NCBI GenBank assembly: GCA_013368445.1
Contig: JAACJO010000047.1
Location: 57,587-121,586, forward strand
Direction of reading: 5' to 3'
DNA: 64,000 nucleotides
DNA from: Leucocoprinus leucothites
Taxonomy: Eukaryota; Basidiomycota; Agaricomycetes; Agaricales; Agaricaceae
The position numbers and the translations under genes were made by a program. Position 1 is the stretch's first letter. The number at the start of each line of letters is the position of its first letter. The notes beneath the pieces were generated by a model that was given only the letters and a program-made list of their open reading frames with translations, was not told the DNA's origin and ran no database searches. Shown here piece after piece: positions 46,570-57,000 of the stretch.

Positions 46570-47525
46570 CTGTTTTCACGTACAAGATACAATGACTCTA
46601 AGTCATAATGACCATTGGTATCAATCTTCATCCTGGAGTTCTGGATGAATGTTCTGCTATCATTGGTGGAATCATAACTTGGTCAAACCATAGTCAAATA
46701 GCCCAACAATGTGAGCAGTGCAAACAAGTATAGGATTGTACTTCTACCTTGTGCACCTCAGGAGAGTATTGTATCGGACCTGGTTTGAAGTCAGTCAGTT
46801 ACCCTGAAATAGAGCCCAGTATAAAACTCAACCTAAATCGTTGCCTCCATGGTATTGCACCCATAAATATTGTCCACCAATTTGGGTACAGAGTACAACC
46901 AGGATAACCAGACCAAAGTTTGTAGGGTTTTATAAGACTTCCCCAGCCAGCTCACCAGAGCTCACAAGCTAGGTAAAAAAGCATGAATACACATGACAGA
47001 GCAAGAACACTCAAAAGAAGGATCTCAATTCACAAATCTGCGGACTCTCTCAAATCTTCAATATATTGGGGATAAAAAGTTGAAGGACTGGGCCATTGTC
47101 CCTGGAAGCGCTGGAAGATATAAGGACAAGCAATCATGAGGATTACTATAAAGAGATTTCAATATCTGGTGAGTGTAAAGCTTCTCAAGGCCAGCATACC
47201 TGTTACTAGCTCGACAGACTATAAAATATTTTGATGCCTGCTATCCAGAACTTTGGTAGTTTAACCCTGTTATTCTCATTGAGTTGAACTCCTGTTAATC
47301 CTTGTGCCCTCACCTCCATATATTGTGTAGCAAAATGGAGATTAATGGGATATAATTCTCAGTGAGCCTCCCAACTACAGATAAAGGATCACTTTTGATC
47401 ACATTTGTGAATGTGGACCAGCTAGAGATGTAAATGGAAGATATGACCAGATATGTGATTGAAACCACAAGAGACGCTTGAAGTGTGAATAGAACCCAAG
47501 AGGGGGGCTCGGCTGAGGGGTTCAT
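46570..47525 (-). pseudogene. Membrane protein gene, copy 3
   Basis: The first exon starts at 47525 (M-N-P-S-A-E-P-P-S-W-V-L-F) and is the same 71 codons long as in copies 1 and 2. Downstream blocks are recognisable only by their DNA match to copy 2 (about 19680 down to 18850). It is more decayed than copy 2. Confidence 0.55.
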
Positions 47526-48299
47526 GGGGAAGGAAGGGAGGAATAATTGAAAATTCTTGTGTTACCTTTGTATATATGTGCAAGATGGCAGACCCAAACT
47601 TGGAATAACAAAGTCCAAGCTTAAGAAGACCTACACACATCATTATGTCTTCGGAAAATGCATCAATGTTTTCAATTGATTGCCTTGATTATGTCAGAAC
47701 AACCATTTGATTAGGATTCCATGCGAAATTTGGGTTTTTTAAAACATCGGTTTTGTCAACATGTAAGAAATATATGTCAGATGGAACCTACACTTGATTG
47801 ATGTTCAGACATCTAAATTGGTATAGATAGCAAATTTCTTGAATTGAGGATTCTACCATGTCTGCAATTTCAGCCAAAAAATATAGTCAGAGCTTCGTAA
47901 AGGCAAGCATGCTGTCTCTGAGAGCCAGAACTTGAGATAATGCTGAGAGAGACTTCTCTTGGCACCTGAGTAGCGACAATCAACTTCAGAAATCACGATT
48001 CTGATGCTATTTTAAAAATACCATAGACTCTCATTCTATGTTGGCAGTAGTCACTCTCATATGATGGCATGGAGTATGGTCAAGTCAGCTGGTTAGGGGT
48101 TTTGATACTGTCATGACTCCACAGCTAGGTGAGACTCTTAGTGTGAAAACTTTTCCAGAGGTTGATAATACTAGTAGCTCCCAGGTTTTATCTGGCTTTA
48201 TGTTGGGATTGTATCCAAGCATATGAATGAGGCATTTGACATCAGGAGAAAATAATTAGATTTTTCATTATAAGTGCCAACTCCCCTGTGGAAGCACAG

Positions 48300-48301
<2 letters not shown>

Positions 48302-48331
<30 letters not shown>
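48302..48331. repeat. (AT)n microsatellite
   Basis: About 15 AT units without interruption. Confidence 0.98.
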
Positions 48332-48334
<3 letters not shown>

Positions 48335-49860
48335 TACACCCTTGATGATCTGCAACTTCAACACAAATCCAGTGCTAGCAAAGCCATGGACTCACAGTCC
48401 TCAGCGACAGAATCATTTGATGAAGTAATGAAACTCTGACAGTAACATAAATACATCCGAAGCAACCATTATTGTTTTATCTTAGAAAGGTGGTGCCAGA
48501 GTTTCCTTCAGGTGTGGCAACATTTTTGGTAGCTGCCCTTTTACACATTCTCACCATCCTCAGCTGAAACTGTTTACTTGTTAGTAAATCACCACTTCTA
48601 ACATTGCCTCTCAATATCCTTCATCGGGTCGTGAGATCCATGAACCGATGAACAGGCAACTTGGTATTCTCTGGTATCTGTTCACAGGGACTATAGAACA
48701 ACACATTTGAGAAGTGCTCATGCAACAAAATCACCAGTGTATTAAATTGTACTGATTTCTGTGAGGCAAATACTGAGATTTCAGAGGGCAGAGTGAAATC
48801 TGGATGGAATACGTGCAAGCCTCCATACACCCATGCCTAAACTAGAAAACTATTTGGTTTACAAGTGTTGCTATGTGTTCAGGCACATTCCAGGGAGTTT
48901 GTTCCAATGCCCAATGGAAACTGAGGTATAAGCCATGGTCTCTGTAGTTGTCCTCTGACTTAGGGCTGGGGTCGAGTATGGATATCTTGTGGTGGGGAAG
49001 GAGAAATGTGGGGGAAGAATTCTGGCAATAGCTCTCTGGTGACTGGAACTTGTCAGTCAGCTCAGTCCTTGAACATTTGGCCTGATGCATTTTTGAATAG
49101 ATACATACCGAATTGGTCATACCGGGAATGTCACAGTCTTCAAACTTTAGGACAAAACATGGAAAAGTTGCCTGTGAAGTAAGTTTGTGTGATTCCTGGC
49201 CAAACCCCTGTATGATGATGGGGGTTATCAAATATACACAAGATGAGATTCAGAGGTGGGTGCACTAGAGAGTTTTTGAGGTAGATGAAGAGAAAAGTTG
49301 GACCAGATGATTAAATGCCATGGTGCCACTAGATGGGCTGGTGTGAGTGCTCATCATAAAGCTAAGAAATGTCAAATGAGTCCATACATGTCTCATAAAT
49401 CAAACACAGATGGGGAAATAAAGAGGGGTTGAGCTAGAGAAGCAATTGAGTACATTCACTACACAGAGGGCCATACTTCACTGCAAAAACCCTCCAATGT
49501 CAATAGAAGTTGTCAAATTTCATAAACAGTGAGAAAATCACTCACTTGAGGAGAGTCACGAGGGTGTATGTGAAGGCTTGGGTCACCTTTTAGCAAGATT
49601 GAGTGGGATGCACTTGAATCTGCATAGGCAATCAAGAAACCTGCTAAAGCCACTCTCGGTGTGACGCGAAAACCGAAAATAAACAAGAAATACTAATATT
49701 TTCGCGATTTCACACTTAGTATTATAAAAGAATAATGCTATGCCTAAGAGCCCTATAGTGCGATAGCGGTGTAGCTACAAAGCTACTTACTAAGAAGTAA
49801 TACGGTCAACCAATACGGCAGGCGAGACTGGTAATCTAGTACAGCTGTCCACTGTTGTGA

Positions 49861-49930
49861 ACCGTTCCGGGGATTCGAACCCTCGACTTCAGGGCACCGC
49901 ATCTCCGAATTACCGCTTTAGGATCGAGGG
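49861..49930 (-). other. tRNA-like patch inside the LTR
   Basis: Read on the minus strand, GGTTCGAATCC matches the eukaryotic tRNA B box, preceded by CTGAAG as in a Phe-type anticodon loop, and flanked by CGTTC/GAACG that could pair as part of an acceptor stem. The spacing and the T stem do not fold into a proper cloverleaf, so this is at best a tRNA-derived relic. The 3' LTR copy has extra changes. Confidence 0.3.
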
Positions 49931-50411
49931 AAACCTCCGCGCCGAGAACGATCCGAACGATCTAAAAATAAGGACCAAGGTCTAGAACCGGATCAGAAGA
50001 ACCAACGGACCGGTTAACAGACAACGATCCGCGTTTTCCACATGTACAAGACAGGAACCTAGCTACCCCGCTGCTTAGCTACGTCATTTCTGCACTGCTC
50101 AGTCATCCAACTGTACTGGCCAAAGCAAACCGATGGTCGCATTGACGTGTCAGGGGCCCTCGGTTAAAGAAAATATCACAGCCGAAATGCTTACCCATGA
50201 TTAAAAAAGGATTAATGAAAGAAACTCGCGTGGTAGCTACTCCGCTACCCATACGACAACCTAGCGATCGAACGGACCTACCGGTCGGCGTCGCATCGTA
50301 AAAGTATACCCAGTCGAATCCAGGACAATTCAGTCAATTTCTATTAGTCAATTTCGAGTCATACCTATTTCTTTCTAGAATATTTCGTCTATTTTCGTAT
50401 CTCTCAAATAA

Positions 50412-50418
50412 TATAAAA
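50412..50418 (+). promoter_or_regulatory. TATA box in element B LTR
   Basis: TATAAAA followed by AGGGCCC. A transcript start about 30 nt downstream (near 50445) is likely. The same box is present in the 3' LTR. Confidence 0.65.
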
Positions 50419-51000
50419 AGGGCCCGACAGCGTGCGGATAGGCAAGGAATCCTACGCCTCCGTAGTGCTATAGGGTGTGCAGACCACAAACTAAGCATTT
50501 GTTGAGTGAATAAGTGAGCAACCTTCTAAGAGAACTCTAACACGAAAGACTCCTACTAGTCAATCTAAGAAATATCCCAAGACGTCTCGAGTTCGACCTA
50601 GCGTCACAGCGAAGTAGCTACCAAGCTAAGAGAGCTTGTAGTTAAAGCGTATAGACCGCACCAGCGCCAGTGTGTGACTGAGTGGGTGATTATAGACAAG
50701 GTCCAGTTGACCTTAGAGGGAGACAGAGACGACTTCAGGATAAAAGATCTTAGCTATAGCAGTCAACTAAGAGTCGCAAACTGTGCACTTAATCAGGATC
50801 CTGGTACAGTGTTCGAGAATTTCCCAAAGTAAATAAAACAGCATTTAGTTCCCTCGCACCTTTCGCATTATTCAGCAGTAATTACATAAATCCTCATCAA
50901 CTACTCATACTTCCCCTCGAATTCGTTAGAGGTTACAGTCTAGCTACCTAGCTAGTACTCCACTTGACGTTATATCCATACGTCAAAGAATCTCTACATC

Positions 51001-51018
51001 TGGAGCCCACCGCGAGGG
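51001..51018 (+). promoter_or_regulatory. Primer binding site of element B (tRNA type)
   Basis: TGGAGCCCACCGCGAGGG starts two bases after the LTR with TGG, as expected for pairing with a tRNA 3' end carrying CCA. I cannot say which tRNA. Confidence 0.65.
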
Positions 51019-51480
51019 AAGTTTCAGATTTGTTGAGGACTTTCTTTTTATTGTTGTTTTCATTTATTATTTTACAAAACGTCTTGGGGACCTCCTCCGA
51101 AGTCTTCAACACCAAAAGGCTTAAGACAAAAAGCCACCTTAGGAAGTATCTCCCTTAACAAAGGAGCGACTTCTACCCATAAAAGAACAACCAAGACTTC
51201 TGCCAAGGCAGGGCTTGTGAAACCTTATACGCCTCCAAAGCGTGTTTCTAGAGTCAAGCGAACAGAAAAGCCAGGATCTTCTGCATCGACTGCCTGTTTA
51301 GCTAAAAAGCTACCTGGCCAGTGGACCGACGACGAGGACGAAGCTTCGTTGATTGAGAAAGAATTACTTGCCTTACCTGCCGATACTTCCGAACAGGAAA
51401 TATTATCGCATTTGCCGCCACCTGAGTTTACTACTCAGAAAGAACAATCCTCTATTTCGAACTCCACGATACCTTCAAAT

Positions 51481-52914
51481 ATGGTGAATACTCCGAATAT
51501 GCCCAGGATGCTCTCTAACGAGGCTCCTGCATGGGACGGAAAAGGAAATTCACTTAGGCAATATATTTGGCATGTTGAACGACTCTTATCGTTCTGCAAA
51601 ATTACGGACCCTAAAGAGAAGATTGACTGGCTGATAACATATTTGCCAAGTCCCGAGCACCGAGAAGAGTGGTTAGGATTTGCCTCTATAGCTGGGGACG
51701 ACTATGAAGCCTTTAAGGCTAAAATCCACGAGGAATATCCGGAAACGGTTTCCTATGAGCAAGGATCTGTCAAAAGGCTCAGAGCGATTTGCCAAGAATA
51801 TAAAGGGACTACAATGGATGATGAAGGTCGCCTGTTAGCTTTCAAGCGACGCTTTATCACTGAAGCCACCAAGTGTCTCAAGGTGCCGCCTCTAGTATCC
51901 AATCGAGAGTTAGTAGAAATGTTCACTAGTGCGTTGGACCCAGACTTCCAACGAGCACTGAACAATAAACTAAGTCTCCAAGGGAAAACGAGAACGGTCA
52001 TCGAGCAGAAAGAGCTTTGTGACGAAGATCCGTATGATTACCAAGAAGTAATTAAAGAAGCAGTCACACTAGTATCAGGGAAAACTCTGTTAAGATCTCA
52101 AAATTCGGAAAGGGTTATCCTACGATCGGATGTAGCTACGTCGCTATTCCCGAAGCACGAAGAAGTAACTTTGAATCGAAAGGTCGAAGATAAACTCGAA
52201 GCGCTAAACGGCGAGGTAGCTAACATAAAAGATAGTATCCAGATACAACATGATAATATAAAGTCCTTAATAAAAGAATTCGCTCAACAAGTTTCTAAGA
52301 CAAGTAACCAATCGAGCTATTCTAGGACTGCCCAATCTCAGTCTCAGCCTAATGGTAATCAGTGCAAATACTGTGGAGGCGACGACCACTATCTAAGAGC
52401 CTGTCCGGATAAGGAAAAAGACTTAGCCAATGGACGGATCAAATGGGATAGGGATAACCGGTACCTATGCTTCCCTGACGGGGTTAGCATTCCTAGCGGA
52501 CCCGGATCGATCAAGGCTAAAGTGGATACTTTCCACCGGAGCCGGATCGCCAATTTACACGTTGAAGCAGAAGAGGATATTCCGCTTTTGGATGAAATCC
52601 GGAAGAAGACTCCTTATTCCAATTTCGTGTGTGGGGTCTGGGATAACCGAGACAAAGTCATAGAGACACAGATGGGCATGATGAGCGATAAGGAAAAAGA
52701 ATTAGAAGAAACTAAGAGTCTGCTGGAGGTGTACAAACAACTTGTGAACGCGCGTCAGGCTAATAGCAAGGTAGCTACGTCGCAACCGGCACCCCCAGCA
52801 CCTGAAAAGGCAGCGGATCCACTGAACAATTTAAAAGACCAAATTGCGTTGTTACAGGCTCAACTTAATAACATGGCCATTAATAACAACTCCACTTCCC
52901 AACAGGGTTTCTGA
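51481..52914 (+). CDS. Element B gag (capsid and zinc knuckle)
   Basis: The first ATG of the transcript (51481, A at -3 and G at +4) gives 477 aa. The same frame is open from 51037, so a longer non-ATG product is possible (basic, Lys/Pro/Ser-rich). Residues about 10-200 look like a Ty3-type capsid (R-M-L-S-N-E-A-P-A-W-D-G-K-G-N-S, then I-D-W-L-I-T-Y-L). A zinc knuckle CKYCGGDDHYLRAC (CX2CX4HX4C) lies near residue 297. A coiled-coil-like C-terminus follows (E-K-E-L-E-E-T-K-S-L-L-E-V-Y). The stop at 52912 is preceded directly by GGGTTTC, and the protease frame is -1. Confidence 0.92.
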   Translation: MVNTPNMPRMLSNEAPAWDGKGNSLRQYIWHVERLLSFCKITDPKEKIDWLITYLPSPEHREEWLGFASIAGDDYEAFKAKIHEEYPETVSYEQGSVKRLRAICQEYKGTTMDDEGRLLAFKRRFITEATKCLKVPPLVSNRELVEMFTSALDPDFQRALNNKLSLQGKTRTVIEQKELCDEDPYDYQEVIKEAVTLVSGKTLLRSQNSERVILRSDVATSLFPKHEEVTLNRKVEDKLEALNGEVANIKDSIQIQHDNIKSLIKEFAQQVSKTSNQSSYSRTAQSQSQPNGNQCKYCGGDDHYLRACPDKEKDLANGRIKWDRDNRYLCFPDGVSIPSGPGSIKAKVDTFHRSRIANLHVEAEEDIPLLDEIRKKTPYSNFVCGVWDNRDKVIETQMGMMSDKEKELEETKSLLEVYKQLVNARQANSKVATSQPAPPAPEKAADPLNNLKDQIALLQAQLNNMAINNNSTSQQGF

Positions 52915-54008
52915 ATAGTTCTGTGAAGGTGTCCCGCTCGAAAGGGAAAGTCACCCCTTCGAAGAAGAGGGAACCGGAGAACCGTTCAGACAGTGACACC
53001 TCGGACGAAAGTGAAGAGGAACTGCCGCCTAAAAAGAAAAAGAATAAGAAAGTGGAATTACCGTATAAGAAGGTACCCCCTATGAAACCAGTGGTAGAAG
53101 TGCCACCCATTCCTTTAAGACATTTACAAAAGGAGAGGGAAAAGTTAAAAGAAAAAGCGCCTCCTAACTACAAACATGAAGCACCCATTGAGAGAGAAGT
53201 GGACGTCGATGACGTCCTTAACAAACTTCTTAAAGCTTCGACAGGAGTATCTGTCGAAGAAATAATGGCGCTATCACCTAAGTTACGGAACGCGTACAAG
53301 GAATTAATTTCAAAGAAAAGGGTAGCTACCCAGCTACAAGGCGTCCCAGCGTCTGAAGATGAAGAGGAAATCCCACGACAAAAAGATGTCGTACAGGTAC
53401 ACTTACACACTTTAGAGGAAGGGCGACTTGTAAAACGAGAATTGCAAGGAGTTCCGGGAGGCCCGACTGAAGCTTGGGTAGTACAGGACCCGATCACGCA
53501 GTACTTAGAGACGTTACCTAAAGAGGATAGAAATAACCAAGTGTTTGTGTCTAGGGAATCGGAAGCACTTCGCTGTATTACGGCGACTATAAACGGTGTT
53601 TGTAATGAAGAAGCATTGCTGGACAGCGGCTCCCAGATAATCTCTATGAGTCGCGAGGTAGCCATGGAGGCTCAGTTAACCTGGGACCCGGACATTACCA
53701 TCTTAATGCAAAGCGCTAGTGGCCATATGAAGCGAACTTGCGGACTAGCTAAAGACGTGCCTTTCCGTTTAGGGGGAATTATAATCTTCCTACAAGTACA
53801 TGTGCTGCCTGACCCACCTTATGGAGTGTTATTGGGAAGACCTTTTGACACCCTTACCCAAAGTCAAGTCCAGAATACTAAGGACGGAGGACAAACCCTA
53901 ATATTGACGGACCCAACTAGCGGGAATAGAGCGGTAGTACCTACCCGAGCACGAGGAGCTTGCCCTAGGATGCTAAAGAAGGCACAAGTGGCAAGCGAAA
54001 ATTTTTAA
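52887..54008 (+). CDS. Element B protease ORF
   Basis: This frame has no ATG-based start near its beginning and is expected to be read by -1 frameshift from gag. The N-terminal half is highly charged (P-P-K-K-K-K-N-K-K). The retropepsin-like core carries the active-site L-L-D-S-G-S-Q-I-I near 53620 and the later G-V-L-L-G-R-P-F, typical of Ty3-type and fungal retroviral-like proteases. It ends S-E-N-F-stop, with the heptamer AAATTTT before the stop, identical to the gag/pol junction of element A. About 370 codons. It matures Gag and Pol. Confidence 0.9.
   Translation, partial: QLHFPTGFLNSSVKVSRSKGKVTPSKKREPENRSDSDTSDESEEELPPKKKKNKKVELPYKKVPPMKPVVEVPPIPLRHLQKEREKLKEKAPPNYKHEAPIEREVDVDDVLNKLLKASTGVSVEEIMALSPKLRNAYKELISKKRVATQLQGVPASEDEEEIPRQKDVVQVHLHTLEEGRLVKRELQGVPGGPTEAWVVQDPITQYLETLPKEDRNNQVFVSRESEALRCITATINGVCNEEALLDSGSQIISMSREVAMEAQLTWDPDITILMQSASGHMKRTCGLAKDVPFRLGGIIIFLQVHVLPDPPYGVLLGRPFDTLTQSQVQNTKDGGQTLILTDPTSGNRAVVPTRARGACPRMLKKAQVASENF
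52905..52911 (+). promoter_or_regulatory. -1 frameshift site, gag to protease (element B)
   Basis: Gag codons are CAG GGT TTC TGA. G GGT TTC fits X XXY YYZ and directly precedes the stop. The protease frame is open from 52887, so a -1 shift joins them. Confidence 0.75.
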
Positions 54009-57000
54009 ACAACCTCGAGGAATTGAAAGAACAAGGAGAGGTGGTTTTAATTATAGATAAGATACCAGGACAGGCGCCAGTGGTTACCGAAACCTTGGCA
54101 ACTGCAGGAGAATTTACGGAGGATGAGATAAGACTACTCTATCTTCAGAAAGGATTAGAGGAGCGACCGGGGACATCTACTGAAGAAAAGGGATTATTCC
54201 AGAATTACCTATCTCAGGTAGCTACCCCACTAGCTCGTCAACACCAAGTAACCGCGGTCGAAGAGGTCGAAACGGCTGACCCGTTACAAGTGTTTGCAGG
54301 AAAGAAATATAAACCTGTAGCATTAAAGGTGAGACCAGTCCTAGGAGAACTCCCACAAGAATACAGAATCATTAGGAATATTACTGGTGATCCTTTGGCC
54401 GGAATGCCCGAGCTACCTAGCTACCCACCTACATTCGTTCCGAAGGGAAGATATACCCAAGAAAGAATGGAAGTGTTGGATGCCGGTCACTCAGGGGATT
54501 TCCTATGGCCTGAAGAACGAAAACTTATGCATCATCTAATTAGTTTACAAAATGAGGCTTTTGCTTGGGATGACACAGAAAGAGGGAGGTTCAAGGAAGA
54601 ATTCTTTCCGGCGGTAGAAATTCCAACGGTAGCCCATACACCTTGGGTAGAGAAAAATCGACCCATTCCACCAGCTATTTATGATGAGGTGTGTAAGATT
54701 ATTAAGAAAAAGATCGCAGCAGGAGTCTATGAGCCTTCAAATTCCTCGTATAGATCTCGCTGGTTTACCGTCATAAAGAAAGATGGAAAGAGCTTAAGAC
54801 TAGTACACAGTCTCGAACCTCTCAATAAAGTCACCATTGCACATTCTGGGTTACCTCCAGCAACTGAAGAGCTCGCCATGCACTTTGCAGGAAGAGCCTG
54901 TAATGGCATACTAGACTTGTATGTGGGTTACGACGAACGAGTACTAGCGGAAAAATCCCGGGATTTGACCACCTTCCAGACTCCTTTTGGGGCATTGAGA
55001 TTGGTAACACTACCTATGGGTTGGACCAACTCTGTACCGATTTTTCATGATGATGTTACAGATATTTTAAAAGAAGAAACACCTGAGTATACTATGCCTT
55101 ATATAGACGATGTACCAATTAGAGGACCCGCCACCAGGTATGAACAACCTGATGGTAGCTACGAAATGTGTAAACTGAATCCCGGTATTCGTCGTTTTGT
55201 ATGGGAACATATGAATACGGTAAATCGCATACTTCAAAGGATGAAATATGCCGGTGGTACCTTCTCAGGACCTAAGACTACCATCTGCGCTGATAAAATC
55301 ACCATAGTAGGGTTTGATTGTTCATATGAAGGACGGTCACCGACTACGGATGCAATAGGCGTCATCACTAGATGGGGACCATGTGAGGACTTCACCGATG
55401 TACGAGGGTTTTTAGGAACGGCGGTCAGGTGTAGACATCACGTACCCGGCTTTGCTTTACTAGCTACCCCGCTATATGACTTGCTTAGGAAAGGAAAGGA
55501 CTTCGAATGGGGACCTGAACAACAAGCGGCTCAAGACAGGATTAAAGAGGCAATTAAGAAAAGCCTTCCTATCAAAAAGCCCAAGTTCCCGAGTTCACAG
55601 CCTTTAGTATTGTCGGTCGACAGTTCGTGGAGAGCAGTCGGTTACTATATATGGCAACGTGACGAGTCCGATCCCAAGGTCATAAATTACATTAAGTTCA
55701 ATTCAATCCTCATGGACGAAAGACAACAACGTTACTCTCAGCCCAAGAGAGAGCTGTGCGGCCTGAAGATGGTGCTTGATGAAGAAAGATATTTATTCTG
55801 GGGATGTAGAAACCTGGTCATTGAGACAGACGCCAAGTACCTATTTGGTATGCTCAACAATCCAGGCAGACTACCGAACGCAACAGTCAATCGCTGGGTA
55901 GCTGAGATAAGAAATTATCAGTTTACCTTAATACATAAAGCAGGAAAAACGTTCGGGCCTGATGGTCTCTCCCGGAGGAAACGTTATGAAGGGGATAACT
56001 CGAATAGGAAATTTGATGACGGAACAGACGATGAGGGGGAGGAATTTGAATTAGTCAAGTTCGATCCTAAAGTGCCAGATCCGTTACCCCTAGAGGATTT
56101 TTTAGGAGATATAGATACCCGGACCGGGTTCGTCAATGAAATCGCCGCAGAAATCGGAGATTTTGAGTGGGAACTTAATTGGGCACTCGAAGGAAGGAGG
56201 GCAGAAGAGATGGCGCGTAGCAACTTAGCTAGCGAGCCACAATGCCCAAAACCTTTGAAAATCTTCTTGAGTGAAAGCCTTGGAGAAAAGTTAATACCCG
56301 ATTTCGATAAGGTAGATGCTTCCGACCCGGCATATGAATATGACGAAGAGATCAGATCTGAGGTTGCTCGAGAACAAGACGCTCGATTGCCCAGAATTAA
56401 AGATTGGCTCGCTTCGCGAGGTAGCTATACGGCTGACTCGTGGAAAAATCCCGAACTAATGAAACTGTCAAGAGCAGCGTCACATTTCTACTTAGATGGA
56501 GATGGGCGTCTATACCGTCGGAACGGAAAGGGATCACCTCAACTAGTAGTTGACAAGTCACACAGGATGTACATGATGACGGCGGCACACGATTGCTTAG
56601 GGCATCGTGGTATATATGCGACGACTCAGTTAATTACGCAAAGATTTTGGTGGCCGGACGTGGAAAAGGATATTACTTGGTTTGTCAGGAGTTGTCATAT
56701 TTGTCAAGTCCGACAAAAGGTAGCTACCGAGCTACCACCTGTAGTAACCCATACTCCGTCAATATTCCAAGTACTACATGCGGACACTTTACACATTTCG
56801 CCTGCCTCGAACGGTTGTAACTACTTAGTTCATGGCCGGTGTGCGCTGTCTTCATGGATGGAAGGGAGAGCCTTAAGAAAAGAGAACGCAAGAACCATCG
56901 GACAATGGCTATTTGAAGACATTATCTGCTGTTGGGGTGGTCTGGTGAAAATCGTGACCGACAATGGTGCACCATTCAAGAAAGCGGTTAAGTGGCTTGA

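Larger units (their letters stand above)
46570..49659. repeat. Genomic repeat, copy 3
   Basis: This stretch matches copy 1 from about 255 onward and copy 2 from about 18850, with many indels. It runs up to the left end of element B. Apart from the membrane-gene remnant and a TA microsatellite I see no gene in 47526-49659. Confidence 0.75.
49660..50998 (+). repeat. Element B 5' LTR
   Basis: 1339 bp, begins TGTGACGCGAAAACCG and ends TCTCTACA. It contains six TAGCTAC motifs, a TATA box at 50412, a polyadenylation-type AATAAA at 50832, and a tRNA-like patch on the minus strand at 49861-49930. Confidence 0.95.
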
